Below the pieces are notes generated by a model that searched no databases, had not been told where the DNA came from, and saw only the letters and a list, made by a program, of their open reading frames with translations. From Pseudochelatococcus lubricantis (GTDB taxonomy: Bacteria > Pseudomonadota > Alphaproteobacteria > Rhizobiales > Beijerinckiaceae): a stretch of 64,000 nt of DNA. Below are positions 1 to 8,640 of the stretch, in pieces; positions within the stretch are counted from its first letter, which is position 1; each line of letters opens with the position of its first letter. Position numbers and translations under genes: made by a program. The stretch spans positions 62,001 to 126,000 of the forward strand of contig NZ_JBHLXC010000006.1 of NCBI RefSeq assembly GCF_042432495.1, written 5' to 3'.

Positions 1-1057
1 CCACCACGAAGGCTTCCGTGCCGGGTATGGCGATGCCCACCGAGCCAGGCCGCGCGTCCAGTTCCCCCGGGGGCAGATAGGTGCAGCGCTTGCATTCCGT
101 GAGGCCGTACATCGAGTAGAGCCGCACGTGCGGGAACAGTTCCCGCAGCCGCGCGATGTGCGCCGGCGGCAGCGCGGCCGCCGTGTTGGTGATGTAGCGC
201 AGGTCGGGAAACATACCCGGCGCCAGCGCCGTCGATCGCACGATCATGGCTGCCATGGTGGGCACCAGCGGCAGTCCCGTCACCCGGTGGCGCTGCATCG
301 CCCCGAAGATTTCCTGCGGGAAGGCGAAGGATTTTTCCAGGACGAGCGTCGCGCCGAGCTTGACCGCCATGATGAGCTGGTAAAGCCCGTAGTCGAAGGC
401 TATGGGCAGCACGTTGAGGATGACGTCGTTGGGCGTGCCTTCGAGATAGGTCACGATCGATGTCGCCGCCGCCTCGACGTTCCTGTGGGTCATCATGACG
501 CCCTTCGGGCGGCCGGTGGAGCCGGACGTGTAAATCAGCATGGCGAGATCGCAGTCGATGCCGCGATGCGCCGGCGGACGGGCTTCCGCGGCCACGGCGT
601 CCTCGAAGGCCAGCACGCCGGCGGCGCCCTCTGGAGCGGCGGCCGGCGGCTGGGCGCCGGCCGCCGCGTCGCCGGCGACGACGGTCAGGCATACGCTTCG
701 ACAATCCGATATTGCCTGGGCCGCCACCGGCATAAGCTTCGCCTGGGTGATCACGGCGCGCGCGCGGCAGTTGCGCAGCACGTAGGCGAGCTTGTCCGCC
801 TTCGTGGAAGGATTGATCGGGCTGAATACGGCGCCCGCTTTCAGCACGGCGAAGATGGCCACCGCCGCCTGCCAGCAATTGTCCATGAAGATCGCGACGC
901 GATCGTCCCGCTCAACGCCCCGTGCCGCCAGCGCGCCCGCCAGACGGTCCGACAGGTCGTCGAGCATGCGATAGGTCAGGCTGGTTTCGCGCGTGATCAG
1001 GGCGGTTTTGCCGCCGTCGGCGCGCGCGCTCGCCCGCAGGAAATCCTCGATGCGCAT
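1..1057 (-). CDS. AMP-dependent acyl-CoA/acyl-ACP ligase, 3' end missing
   Basis: The N-terminal 352 codons of an ANL-superfamily adenylating enzyme; the gene runs off the left edge. The start follows a good ribosome site (AAGGGAG, 6 nt before the ATG). The AMP-binding loop YTSGSTGRPKGV lies near residue 175, and the A5-type motif YGLTE near residue 315, so the large domain is nearly complete and the small C-terminal domain is off-window. Family members activate a carboxylic acid as an acyl adenylate and pass it to CoA or a carrier-protein thiol. The next gene upstream, 12 bp away on the same strand, is a free-standing acyl carrier protein, and asnB precedes that. This favours loading of the carrier protein over fatty-acid degradation. 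The substrate cannot be read from the sequence. Confidence 0.88.
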   Translation of the reverse strand, partial: MRIEDFLRASARADGGKTALITRETSLTYRMLDDLSDRLAGALAARGVERDDRVAIFMDNCWQAAVAIFAVLKAGAVFSPINPSTKADKLAYVLRNCRARAVITQAKLMPVAAQAISDCRSVCLTVVAGDAAAGAQPPAAAPEGAAGVLAFEDAVAAEARPPAHRGIDCDLAMLIYTSGSTGRPKGVMMTHRNVEAAATSIVTYLEGTPNDVILNVLPIAFDYGLYQLIMAVKLGATLVLEKSFAFPQEIFGAMQRHRVTGLPLVPTMAAMIVRSTALAPGMFPDLRYITNTAAALPPAHIARLRELFPHVRLYSMYGLTECKRCTYLPPGELDARPGSVGIAIPGTEAFVV

Positions 1058-1069
1058 CGCCGTCTCCCT

Positions 1070-1351
1070 TCAGGCCGCGTCGGCATCGGCCGCGCTGCCG
1101 GCCATGCGGTTCTTGCGGAGCACGTAGTCGCGGACCTTGCCGATCGAGTCGAAATTGGCAGGCACGATCTCGGCATCGTCGACCGTGATCCCGAAGGTGT
1201 CTTCCACGAAGGCCACGAGTTCGAGAATGCCGGTGGAGTCGACAAGGTCGTTCTCGATGAACGAGTCGGCCGTGCCGATGTCACGCTGAGTGTCGCCAAA
1301 GAGGAAATTCTCGACGATGAACGCGCGGATCTGTTCGTCTGGTGTCTGCAT
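1070..1351 (-). CDS. Free-standing acyl carrier protein
   Basis: A 93-residue acidic protein with the four-helix carrier pattern. The motif VDSTGILEL supplies the serine (Ser39) that would take the 4'-phosphopantetheine arm; DST replaces the usual DSL. Length is normal for a discrete ACP/PCP. It lies between the adenylating enzyme and asnB on the same strand, so it probably carries the activated acyl or aminoacyl group. Its start codon sits inside the end of asnB, 71 bp before the asnB stop, which suggests translational coupling. It is unlikely to be the fatty-acid synthesis AcpP because no fab genes are nearby and the motif differs. Confidence 0.87.
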   Translation of the reverse strand: MQTPDEQIRAFIVENFLFGDTQRDIGTADSFIENDLVDSTGILELVAFVEDTFGITVDDAEIVPANFDSIGKVRDYVLRKNRMAGSAADADAA

Positions 1352-3296
1352 GTCCGATACTCCCCGGTTTGGAGGTGGCGCCTGTGAAAATGGCGTGCCA
1401 TAGCTGGGTGGAGAGAATGCCGACGAAGGCTGCGTTGTCCCGGAAGCCCTGCGTCTGCAGGTTTTGCGACTTCACGGCGAGCCGCTCGACGGACGCCGGG
1501 TTGAAAAGCCCGACCTCGCGCACGTAGCGCGGCGACAGCATCTCGGCCACGTAGTCCGGCGTCGACGGGCCGGCGAACGACCGGCTGTCCGGCGCCCGGT
1601 AGGGCTGCTTCGGCCGCGCCGCGATGGCCGGAGGCAGCAGGTCGGCAGCGGCGAGCCGCAGCAGATGCTTCTCCCGGAGGGTTCTGAGCTGCAGCCCGGG
1701 CGGCACGCGGGCGGCGAATTCCACGACGCGATGGTCGAGAAACGGAAAGCGGCCTTCCACGCCGTGCGCCATCGCCATCCTGTCGCCCTGACTGGACAGG
1801 ATGTAGCCGGGCAGCAGCCACGTCGCCTCGATATATTGCGCCTGATGCAACGGGTGCCACCGTCGGAAGTCGCGGGGGAGCAGGCTCGCCATCTCCTCCG
1901 TCGCGTCGTAGCCGGCGAGCGCGTCGCGAAGGTCCGCCGAGAAGAACATCTTCGCGCCCGCCGTGCTGCGCAGCCGCAGCCGGTGCGAGAACAGCGGGTC
2001 GTCAAGCGCGTCGCTGCCAATACCGAAGCAGGCGGCCCGCGTCTCGGCATTCAATTGCTGCAGGCCGTGAAGATAGGGATAGAGCCTGCCCAGAAGCTTC
2101 GTCCGCCGCGTGGAGGACGGCTGGCGGGCGCAGAAGCGCCGCACGGCGGCTTCCTTGAAGATGTCGTAGCCGGCGAACACCTCATCGGCGCCTTCTCCGG
2201 TCAGCACGACCTTGTAGCCTTCGTTGCGGACCAGCCGGGACAGCAGATACATGGGCGCCGGCGCGGTGCGGATGACGGGCCGCTCGGTGTGCCACACCAC
2301 CTCCGGAAAGACGGCGGCGATGTCGGCCTCGTCGCAGGAAACGGCGGAATGGCGGCTGCCGAGCGCGCGGACCATCTCCGCCTGCTGCGCGCTCTCGTCA
2401 TGCTCCGCGCTGGCGAAGGTGATGGAGAAGGTCCGCAGGCCGGCGGCGGCGTGGCGGGCCGCGAGCGTGCTGACGATGGCGGAATCGAGGCCGCCCGACA
2501 GATACGAGCCTACGGGCACATCCGCGCGCAGGCGGATGCGCGTCGCGTCGTCGAGCAGAGCGCGCGCCTCCCGCGCGAGGTCGGCTTCGGAGCGCGTGTC
2601 CGGCTGTTCGTCACGATCGGGGAACGCCAGCTGCCAGTAGCGCCGGATGCGCATGCCGTCGCCGTCTATCAGCATGACATGCGCGGGCGGCAGTTCGAGG
2701 ATGTCCCGGAACGGTGTGCGGGGAGGGATCGGCGCCCAGAGGGTGAAGATCTGGTCGAGCGCAACCTGATCGATCCCGACGGATGTTCCTGGCACCTGCA
2801 GAAGCGCCTTGATCTCCGATGCGAAGAGCAGCGCGCCGTTGTGCCACGTGTAGAACAGCGGGCGCACGCCCATCCGGTCCCGCGCGAGCATCATGCGCTG
2901 CCGCCGGGCATCCCACAGGGCAAAGGCGAAATCGCCGTTGAGGCGGTTGACGCAATCCGCGCCGGTTTCCGCGTAGAGATGCAGGATGACTTCCGTATCG
3001 GAGGCCGTGCGGAAGCGGTGACCGCGCGCCGTCAGTTCCTCGCGAAGCTCCACGTGGTTGAATATCTCGCCGTTGAAGCTGATCCAGAGCGGCGGCTCGT
3101 CCATCGCCATGGGCTGCGCGCCGTCCGCGAGGCCGATGATCGCCAGCCGGGCATGGCCGAGGGCGGCCCTTTCCCCGAGACTGACGCCCGCGCTGTCTGG
3201 CCCGCGATGTCCGATTGCCTCGACCATGCGTGCCAGCACGTCCGAACCGTTCCGAAGGAATGCCCGGTCTGCGAAGCAACCGACGATTCCACACAT
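1281..3296 (-). CDS. asnB: Asparagine synthase-family glutamine amidotransferase
   Basis: A 671-residue protein. The start was set at MCGIVGCF because Cys2 must become the N-terminal nucleophile after Met removal; a GGAGG ribosome site precedes it. The glutaminase domain (about 1-210) shows HRGPDS, HARLAI and NGEIFN. The synthetase domain (about 230-600) has the PP-loop SGGLDS and GEGADE. The reaction is ATP-dependent transfer of glutamine ammonia to an activated carboxylate. Homologues beside carrier proteins and ligases often amidate something other than aspartate, so free asparagine may not be the product. The last ~23 codons overlap the ACP gene in another frame. They look like a non-conserved tail after the normal family end (LSTQLWHAIF). 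Confidence 0.9.
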   Translation of the reverse strand: MCGIVGCFADRAFLRNGSDVLARMVEAIGHRGPDSAGVSLGERAALGHARLAIIGLADGAQPMAMDEPPLWISFNGEIFNHVELREELTARGHRFRTASDTEVILHLYAETGADCVNRLNGDFAFALWDARRQRMMLARDRMGVRPLFYTWHNGALLFASEIKALLQVPGTSVGIDQVALDQIFTLWAPIPPRTPFRDILELPPAHVMLIDGDGMRIRRYWQLAFPDRDEQPDTRSEADLAREARALLDDATRIRLRADVPVGSYLSGGLDSAIVSTLAARHAAAGLRTFSITFASAEHDESAQQAEMVRALGSRHSAVSCDEADIAAVFPEVVWHTERPVIRTAPAPMYLLSRLVRNEGYKVVLTGEGADEVFAGYDIFKEAAVRRFCARQPSSTRRTKLLGRLYPYLHGLQQLNAETRAACFGIGSDALDDPLFSHRLRLRSTAGAKMFFSADLRDALAGYDATEEMASLLPRDFRRWHPLHQAQYIEATWLLPGYILSSQGDRMAMAHGVEGRFPFLDHRVVEFAARVPPGLQLRTLREKHLLRLAAADLLPPAIAARPKQPYRAPDSRSFAGPSTPDYVAEMLSPRYVREVGLFNPASVERLAVKSQNLQTQGFRDNAAFVGILSTQLWHAIFTGATSKPGSIGHADTRRTDPRVHRREFPLWRHSA

Positions 3297-3540
3297 GGCT
3301 GGCCTCCGGTCCCTGTGATGGCGTGGGCTGGTTCGGATGGCATCTCGGCGCGGCGCGAAAAACGCGGCGTCCCTGCCGAAAACCCGACATTTCCTGCGCC
3401 CTGTTTCGCCTGCATCGTGTGCGACTGCGGCGAAGGGTGCAATCATCACCTGGGACTAGCCCGGAGAGATGATTTTCGAAGGCGCCGCAGCCTTGTACTA
3501 CTTGTCGCCAACCGCAAATGTCCTTAGCGAGGGATGCGTC
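3297..3540. promoter_or_regulatory. Divergent promoter region between asnB and the methyltransferase gene
   Basis: 244 bp between two divergent starts. It should hold promoters for both the asnB-ACP-ligase operon and the methyltransferase gene. No clear -35/-10 pair or operator palindrome was seen. An in-frame upstream ATG at 3469 was not used as the methyltransferase start because GGAGAG is only 2 nt away. Confidence 0.4.
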
Positions 3541-4305
3541 ATGATGAGCATGCTATCCGGGCACGATGGAGTCCGCGCCGGCTCCGGCCCCTCGACGGCG
3601 TGGCAGGACCGCAAGGCGCCGCCGCCCGAGGGGCCTAGCGCGGATGCCGATGCCGTCTTCATGGATGTGGCGCTGGAAGTGGGGCCGGGCGTGGTGACGC
3701 CGCGGCTGGAGACCGAGCTGCTCGTGCAGGAGGCGCTCACCCGGATGGAGGCGGAACCCGGTATCCGGACCGTGCTGGATCTCTGCTGCGGCTGCGGCGC
3801 CATCGCCCTCGCACTGGCGACGCGGAACGCGGATATCAGGATCCGGGCGAGCGATCTGCTGGAGGCCGCCGCCGCTGTGACGCGCCGCAACGTCCTCCGC
3901 CACGGGCTCGGCGACCGCGTGACCGTGTCGTGCGGCGATCTGTTTTCGGCGTTTGACGGGCAGGGGCTGGAAGGCCGGGTCGACCTCATCGTCGCGAACC
4001 CGCCCTACATATCCACTGGCCGGCTCGACAGCGAGAAGGCGCAACTTCTGGAGCAGGAGCCGCGCGAGGCTTTCGACGGCGGTCCCTACGGCCTTGCGAT
4101 CCATCAGCGGCTCATACGCGAGGCGCCGGATTTTCTCGTGCCGGGCGGCTGGCTGCTGTTCGAATTCGGGCACGGACAGGAGCGGCAGGTCGCGGCGCTG
4201 ATCGCCCGCCGGCGCGGCTTCGAGCCGGCGGTTTTCGCGTGCGACCAGAACGGCGCGCCGAGGGTAGCGGCGGCCCGATGGCGCGGCGGACACGCAGCCG
4301 GCTGA
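3541..4305 (+). CDS. HemK/PrmC-like class I SAM-dependent methyltransferase
   Basis: A 254-residue Rossmann methyltransferase. Motif I is DLCCGCGAIAL near residue 80 (normally DLGTGSG), and motif IV is NPPYIS near residue 153. NPPY is typical of N-methylation of amides or amines, as in PrmC acting on the glutamine of release factors. The start at 3541 follows GAGGGA with normal spacing. The protein lacks the long helical N-terminal domain of housekeeping PrmC, and the gene is divergent from asnB rather than next to prfA, so a small-molecule or carrier-bound amide substrate is more likely than a release factor. That is inference. Confidence 0.8.
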   Translation: MMSMLSGHDGVRAGSGPSTAWQDRKAPPPEGPSADADAVFMDVALEVGPGVVTPRLETELLVQEALTRMEAEPGIRTVLDLCCGCGAIALALATRNADIRIRASDLLEAAAAVTRRNVLRHGLGDRVTVSCGDLFSAFDGQGLEGRVDLIVANPPYISTGRLDSEKAQLLEQEPREAFDGGPYGLAIHQRLIREAPDFLVPGGWLLFEFGHGQERQVAALIARRRGFEPAVFACDQNGAPRVAAARWRGGHAAG

Positions 4306-4306
4306 G

Positions 4307-4324
4307 CCCGGCCCGGGTGCCGGG
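4307..4324. terminator. Short GC hairpin between convergent genes
   Basis: CCCGGC and GCCGGG pair as a 6-bp stem with a 6-nt loop just after the methyltransferase stop. The genes on either side converge. There is no T tract, so this is only a weak candidate. Confidence 0.3.
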
Positions 4325-4348
4325 TGCCCGCCGGCGGCGCCGTGCCTG

Positions 4349-5518
4349 TCAGACGAAAGCCGGCGTCAGCCACTGGCCGGACAGGTGGCTGTCGACGACG
4401 GCATCGACGAAGGCGACGCCCTTGAGGCCGTCTGCCGATGTCGGGATGCTCGCCCGATCGCCCACCGCTTCGCTCCCCGCGTTGCGTGCGCGGATGGCGT
4501 CGGCATAGCCGGTGTAGAGGTTCGCGAACGCCTCGATATAGCCTTCCGGGTGGCCTGGCGGCGTGCGGGTGCGGGCTCTGGCGTCCGGCGCCAGATCCTC
4601 CCGCCCGCGCTTGATGACGGCGGGGGAGCCGTTAAGGGGCGTCAGCAGCAGCTCGTTGGGATGCTCCTGCTGCCAGATCAGGGTGCCCTTCTCGCCATAG
4701 ACGCGCAGGCGCAGGCTGTTCGACTGGCCGATGGCCACCTGCGAGGCCCACAGCAGCCCGCGCGCGCCGCCTTCGTAGCGCAGCAGCACATGGGCGTTGT
4801 CGTCCAGCGCGCGTCCCTCGACAAAGGTCGCAAGGTCCGCGAACAGGGATGCGACCTTCAGCCCGGTGACGAATCCCGCCAGATGATAGGCATGCGTGCC
4901 GATGTCGCCGATGGCGCCGCCGCGGCCCGATTTTTTCGGGTCCGTCCGCCAGGCGGCCTGGGCGTTGCCCTGCAGCTCGATGCCGGTCGCCATCCATTCC
5001 AGCGGGTATTCCACCTGCACCACGCGCACGGCGCCGATTTCGCCCGCCGCCACCAGCGACCGCGCGTGATGAATGGCCGGATAGCCGCTATAGGTATAGG
5101 TCACGCCGACGAAGAGCCCCGTCGCTTGCGCCAGTTCGTGCAGGGCGATCGCGTCCTGGAGCGTGGTCGTCATCGGCTTCTCGCAGATGATGTGAAAACC
5201 GGCTTCCAGCAGTGCCTTCGCGATGGGAAAGTGGGTATGGTTGGGCGTGCAGATGGCGACGACGTCGACGGGGTCCGGCCGTGCCTTCTCGCCCGCGACG
5301 AGCGCGTGCACGTCGTCATAGGAGCGGTCGGGCGCGATGTAGTTGCGGGCGGCAAAGCGATGGCCGCGGGCGGCGTCGGCGTCGAACGCGCCGGCGACGA
5401 GGTCGTAATGGTTGTCGAGCCGTGCCGCATAGCGATGGATGCCGCCGATATAGGCCCCTTCGCCGCCGCCGATCATGCCGAGGCGCAGACGCCGGGCGGG
5501 GATTGCCGAGGTTGTCAT
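4349..5518 (-). CDS. Gfo/Idh/MocA-family NAD(P)-dependent oxidoreductase
   Basis: A 389-residue protein starting after CGGGAG. The N-terminal Rossmann fold carries GMIGGGEGAYIG, and the family motif CEKP (IICEKPM) lies near residue 115. DIGTHAYHLAGF (about 200-215) supplies the catalytic Asp/His pair. Such enzymes oxidise or reduce a ring or sugar hydroxyl at the expense of NAD(P)H. It is the last gene of the iolD-iolE-SDR-MFS-isomerase operon, 18 bp after the isomerase gene. A plausible role is oxidation of a further cyclitol isomer (scyllo- or chiro-inositol) or interconversion of inososes. The substrate is not determined. Confidence 0.9.
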   Translation of the reverse strand: MTTSAIPARRLRLGMIGGGEGAYIGGIHRYAARLDNHYDLVAGAFDADAARGHRFAARNYIAPDRSYDDVHALVAGEKARPDPVDVVAICTPNHTHFPIAKALLEAGFHIICEKPMTTTLQDAIALHELAQATGLFVGVTYTYSGYPAIHHARSLVAAGEIGAVRVVQVEYPLEWMATGIELQGNAQAAWRTDPKKSGRGGAIGDIGTHAYHLAGFVTGLKVASLFADLATFVEGRALDDNAHVLLRYEGGARGLLWASQVAIGQSNSLRLRVYGEKGTLIWQQEHPNELLLTPLNGSPAVIKRGREDLAPDARARTRTPPGHPEGYIEAFANLYTGYADAIRARNAGSEAVGDRASIPTSADGLKGVAFVDAVVDSHLSGQWLTPAFV

Positions 5519-5536
5519 TGAGTGTCTCCCGGAAAA

Positions 5537-6589
5537 TCAGAGGCCGAGAATGCGGCGGTTGAGGGCACGGTCGGCGTCGGCCTTGACGAAATCGTCGAAG
5601 GGCCGGTCCGCGACGCGGATGATGTGGTTCCTGATGAACTGCGCGCCTTCGCGCGCCCCGTCCTCGGGGTGTTTCAGGGCGCATTCCCACTCCAGCACGG
5701 CCCAGCCGTCGAAGTCATGGGCTGCGAGCTTCGAGAAGATCGCGCCGAAATCGACCTGCCCGTCGCCCGGCGAGCGGAAACGGCCGGCCCGCGATATCCA
5801 CGGCTGATAGCCGCCATAGGCGCCCGTCTTGCCGTTGGGGCGGAACTCCGCGTCCTTCACGTGGAAGGCGCGAATGCGCTCGTGATAGTGGTCGATGTAG
5901 GCGAGATAGTCGATGGACTGCAGCACGAGGTGGCTCGGATCGTACATGATGTTGCAGCGGGCGTGGTTGCCGACACGCTCCAGGAACATCTCGAAAGTCA
6001 AGCCGTCGTGCAGGTCCTCCGTCGGGTGGATTTCGTAGCACAGGTCGACGCCCTCGGCGTCGAAATGGTCGAGGATGGGCCGCCACCGCCGCGCCAGCTC
6101 CTCGAACCCGTCCGCGATCAGCCCGTCCGGCCATTGCGGATAGGGATAGAGATAGGGCCACAGCAGGGTGCCGCTGAAGGTGACGTGGCGGTCCAGGCCG
6201 AAGCGGCGTGAGGCCGTGGCCGCGAGGCGCAACTGCCGCACTGCCCATTCCTGCCGGGCGGCGGGGTTGCGGTGCACCGCCTTCGGCGCGAAGGAATCGG
6301 CCGGCAGGTCGAACGCGGGATGCAGGGCGACGAGCTGCCCCTGCAAATGGCTTGCGAGGTCGGTGACGGCGAGGCCGTGGCTGGCGAGTTTGCCCTTGAT
6401 GTCGTCGACATAGGTCTGGCTTTCGGCTGCCAGTTCCAGATCGATGACCCGGCTGTCCCAGGTCGGGATCTGCACGCCCTCGAAGCCCTTCTCCGCTGCC
6501 CAGCCGGCAAGGCCGTCCAGCGTGTTGAAAGGGGGCTCGTCGCCGGCGAACTGGGCCAGAAAGACACCGGGACCTTTTAGAGTACGCAT
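5537..6589 (-). CDS. TIM-barrel sugar phosphate isomerase/epimerase-family protein
   Basis: A 350-residue AP-endonuclease-2-type TIM barrel (IolE/IolI/xylose isomerase-like). The start follows AAGGAG at 8 nt. Likely metal ligands are seen in CYEIHPTEDLHDG, YDPSHLVLQ, FHVKDAEF and VLEWECALK, the usual Glu/Asp/His/Glu pattern along the barrel. It is longer than IolE (304 residues) and lies 21 bp downstream of the MFS transporter gene in the iol operon. In inositol loci such proteins isomerise inososes or act as dehydratases on keto-cyclitols; here it probably works with the adjacent Gfo/Idh/MocA enzyme. The exact reaction is not readable. Confidence 0.87.
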   Translation of the reverse strand: MRTLKGPGVFLAQFAGDEPPFNTLDGLAGWAAEKGFEGVQIPTWDSRVIDLELAAESQTYVDDIKGKLASHGLAVTDLASHLQGQLVALHPAFDLPADSFAPKAVHRNPAARQEWAVRQLRLAATASRRFGLDRHVTFSGTLLWPYLYPYPQWPDGLIADGFEELARRWRPILDHFDAEGVDLCYEIHPTEDLHDGLTFEMFLERVGNHARCNIMYDPSHLVLQSIDYLAYIDHYHERIRAFHVKDAEFRPNGKTGAYGGYQPWISRAGRFRSPGDGQVDFGAIFSKLAAHDFDGWAVLEWECALKHPEDGAREGAQFIRNHIIRVADRPFDDFVKADADRALNRRILGL

Positions 6590-6610
6590 TGCGCCAACTC
6601 CTTGGCATGT

Positions 6611-7813
6611 TCAGGTCGGATGAGGGAAGGCGAGCCGGCGCCGGATCGCGCCGCAGATCGTGGCGCCGGCGACGGCCGCGACGAAGCCGACGAGAAACGC
6701 CGTCGCTTCGTCGCCGATGAGCATCAGGCCGCCGAGCAGGGGACCGGCAAGCCCGAGGGCGAGGTCCTGAAACGCGGCGAAGGCGCCCAGCGCGGTGCCC
6801 CTGTCCTGCGGCGCCACCGCCGTCAATGCCTCGATGCCGAGCGAGGGGAAGATCAGCGAGCAGCCGAGCCCGGTGACGGCGGCGCCGGCCAGGGCGACGG
6901 CGGGCGAGGGGGCAAGCCACAGGATCATCTGTCCGGCGGCCTCCACGCTCATCGCGGCGGCCGCCACGCGCCGCCCGCCCAGCCTGTCGGGCAGGTGCCC
7001 GACGACAAGGCGCGCGCCGGCAAAAGCGATGCCGAACGCCGTCAGGGCAAGGCCGCCGCCGGGCCAGCCGCGCGCCGCGAACATCAATGAGGAAAAGGTG
7101 GTGAGCGCCGCAAACCCCAGCCCTGCAAATCCGAGCAGCATGCCCGGGAACCAGATGCGCGCCACGACGCCGTGCAGTGGCAGGCGGACACCGCCCGAGA
7201 CCGGCCAGGCGGGAAGCGCGCCAACGATGGCCAGCCCCACGAGCGGCGCGCACGCGGCGGCGATCGCGACGGCGGGAAAGCCCGCGGCGCCGAACAACGC
7301 CATGCCGATGGGCGCGCCCGCCGCCAGGGCACTGTATTGTGCAACGCCGTTCCACGACATGGCCTGCCCGGCATGGCCGTGCCCCGCGCGGCCGACCGCC
7401 CATGTCAGGATGCCCGTGATCAGCAGGCTCTCGCCCACGCCGAGCACCGCGCGCCCGGCGAGCAGAACCGCGAGCGCCGTGGCAGGAGCGATGCCGCCCG
7501 CGGTGCTGGCGAGCGCGACGAGATTGGCGGCGCAGGCAAGGCCAAGGCCCAGCATCAGCGTGCGCTTCGCGCCGGCCCTGTCCGCCGCGCGCCCTGCCCA
7601 GGGGCGCGCGGCCAGATTGGCGAGCGGCTGCACACCGACCGCCAGCCCGGCCATGACGGTGCCGAGGCCGAGCCCCTCGTGCACGTGAACGGCGATGACC
7701 GGCAGGGGAATGCTGATCGCGAGGTAGCTGCAGAACATCGCCGCGCACAGGGGCGCGAGCCGGGAAAGGACGTGCGGCCTTCTCGTTCCGTCCGGTTCGG
7801 CGTTCCGCGTCAT
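6611..7813 (-). CDS. MFS transporter (12 TM), iol operon
   Basis: A 400-residue hydrophobic protein with about 12 membrane segments. GRAADRAGAKRT between TM2 and TM3 is the classic MFS loop motif (G-x3-D-R-x-G-x-[KR]), and a related HLPDRLGGRR follows TM8. Start ATG at 7813 lies 17 bp after the SDR stop, with only a weak GGGGCG ribosome site. The position inside the iol operon suggests import of a cyclitol or export of an overflow product, parallel to the ABC importer at 20.4-24.0 kb. The substrate is inferred only from context. Confidence 0.87.
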   Translation of the reverse strand: MTRNAEPDGTRRPHVLSRLAPLCAAMFCSYLAISIPLPVIAVHVHEGLGLGTVMAGLAVGVQPLANLAARPWAGRAADRAGAKRTLMLGLGLACAANLVALASTAGGIAPATALAVLLAGRAVLGVGESLLITGILTWAVGRAGHGHAGQAMSWNGVAQYSALAAGAPIGMALFGAAGFPAVAIAAACAPLVGLAIVGALPAWPVSGGVRLPLHGVVARIWFPGMLLGFAGLGFAALTTFSSLMFAARGWPGGGLALTAFGIAFAGARLVVGHLPDRLGGRRVAAAAMSVEAAGQMILWLAPSPAVALAGAAVTGLGCSLIFPSLGIEALTAVAPQDRGTALGAFAAFQDLALGLAGPLLGGLMLIGDEATAFLVGFVAAVAGATICGAIRRRLAFPHPT

Positions 7814-7830
7814 GATGCGCCCCGACGATT

Positions 7831-8640
7831 CTAGAGGGGCGCGGCGGGGGCCGGCGCGGAGTCGTAGGCGGCCCAGACGGACTGGTCGTAGTTGACGACG
7901 CTGCCGGTCATCAGGCCCGATTCCGCGCTGGACAGGAAGGCCACGGCCCGCGCCACCTCGCGCGGATCGATCAGTCGGCCGAAAGGCTGGGCTGCGGCGG
8001 CTTCTTCCAGCCAGTTGTCCGCCGCGCCGTGATATTCGCGCTGGATGCGATCCTCGCCGTCCGACGCCATCCAGCCGATGTTGAGGGCGTTGACGCGGAT
8101 GCGGTTGCGCAGCACCGCATAGGCCGTGTTGCGGGTCAGGGTCGCCAGCGCTCCCTTCGAGCTGCAATAGGCCGCGATGAAGGGCTGGCCGGCCTCCGCC
8201 GACATAGAGCAGATGTTGACGACGGTGCCTTCCGTCTGTTCCCGGCGCATCAGCTTCAGTGCCTCCTGCATCAGGAAGAACGGCCCGCGCACGTTGACGG
8301 CGAACATGGCGTCGAACAGCTCGGGCGAGGTGTCGAGGATCGTGCCCCGATCCGTCAGCGCGGCGGCGTTGACGAGCGCGTCGACGCGGCCGAATTCGCT
8401 GTCCGCGCGGGCGATGACGGCGCGGCAATCCTCGACGTTGCCGAGATCGGCCTGCTGGAACACGACACGCGCGCTGGTCTGCCGGCCGATGGCCTCGGCC
8501 TTCGCCTCGCCCTTGTCCCGCGAGCGGCCGCAGATGACGACGCCCTGCGCGCCGCGGTCAGCGAAGAGCGTGGCGATGGCCGCGCCAAGCCCCTGGGTGC
8601 CGCCGGTGACGACGGCGATCTTTCCTTCCAGCGCGCTCAT
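7831..8640 (-). CDS. Short-chain dehydrogenase/reductase
   Basis: A 269-residue classical SDR: cofactor motif TGGTQGLG (12-19), NAAA near residue 90, and a catalytic Ser plus YCSSK (Tyr and Lys of the active site) near 157-161. The ATG overlaps the iolE stop by 4 bp (ATGA), so it is translationally coupled to iolE. SDRs in inositol clusters often oxidise alternative cyclitols or reduce keto intermediates. The substrate here is unknown. Confidence 0.92.
   Translation of the reverse strand: MSALEGKIAVVTGGTQGLGAAIATLFADRGAQGVVICGRSRDKGEAKAEAIGRQTSARVVFQQADLGNVEDCRAVIARADSEFGRVDALVNAAALTDRGTILDTSPELFDAMFAVNVRGPFFLMQEALKLMRREQTEGTVVNICSMSAEAGQPFIAAYCSSKGALATLTRNTAYAVLRNRIRVNALNIGWMASDGEDRIQREYHGAADNWLEEAAAAQPFGRLIDPREVARAVAFLSSAESGLMTGSVVNYDQSVWAAYDSAPAPAAPL

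Noticed and set aside
3469..3540. Longer N-terminus of the HemK-like methyltransferase
   Set aside because: The upstream ATG is only 2 nt from GGAGAG, while 3541 has a properly spaced GAGGGA.
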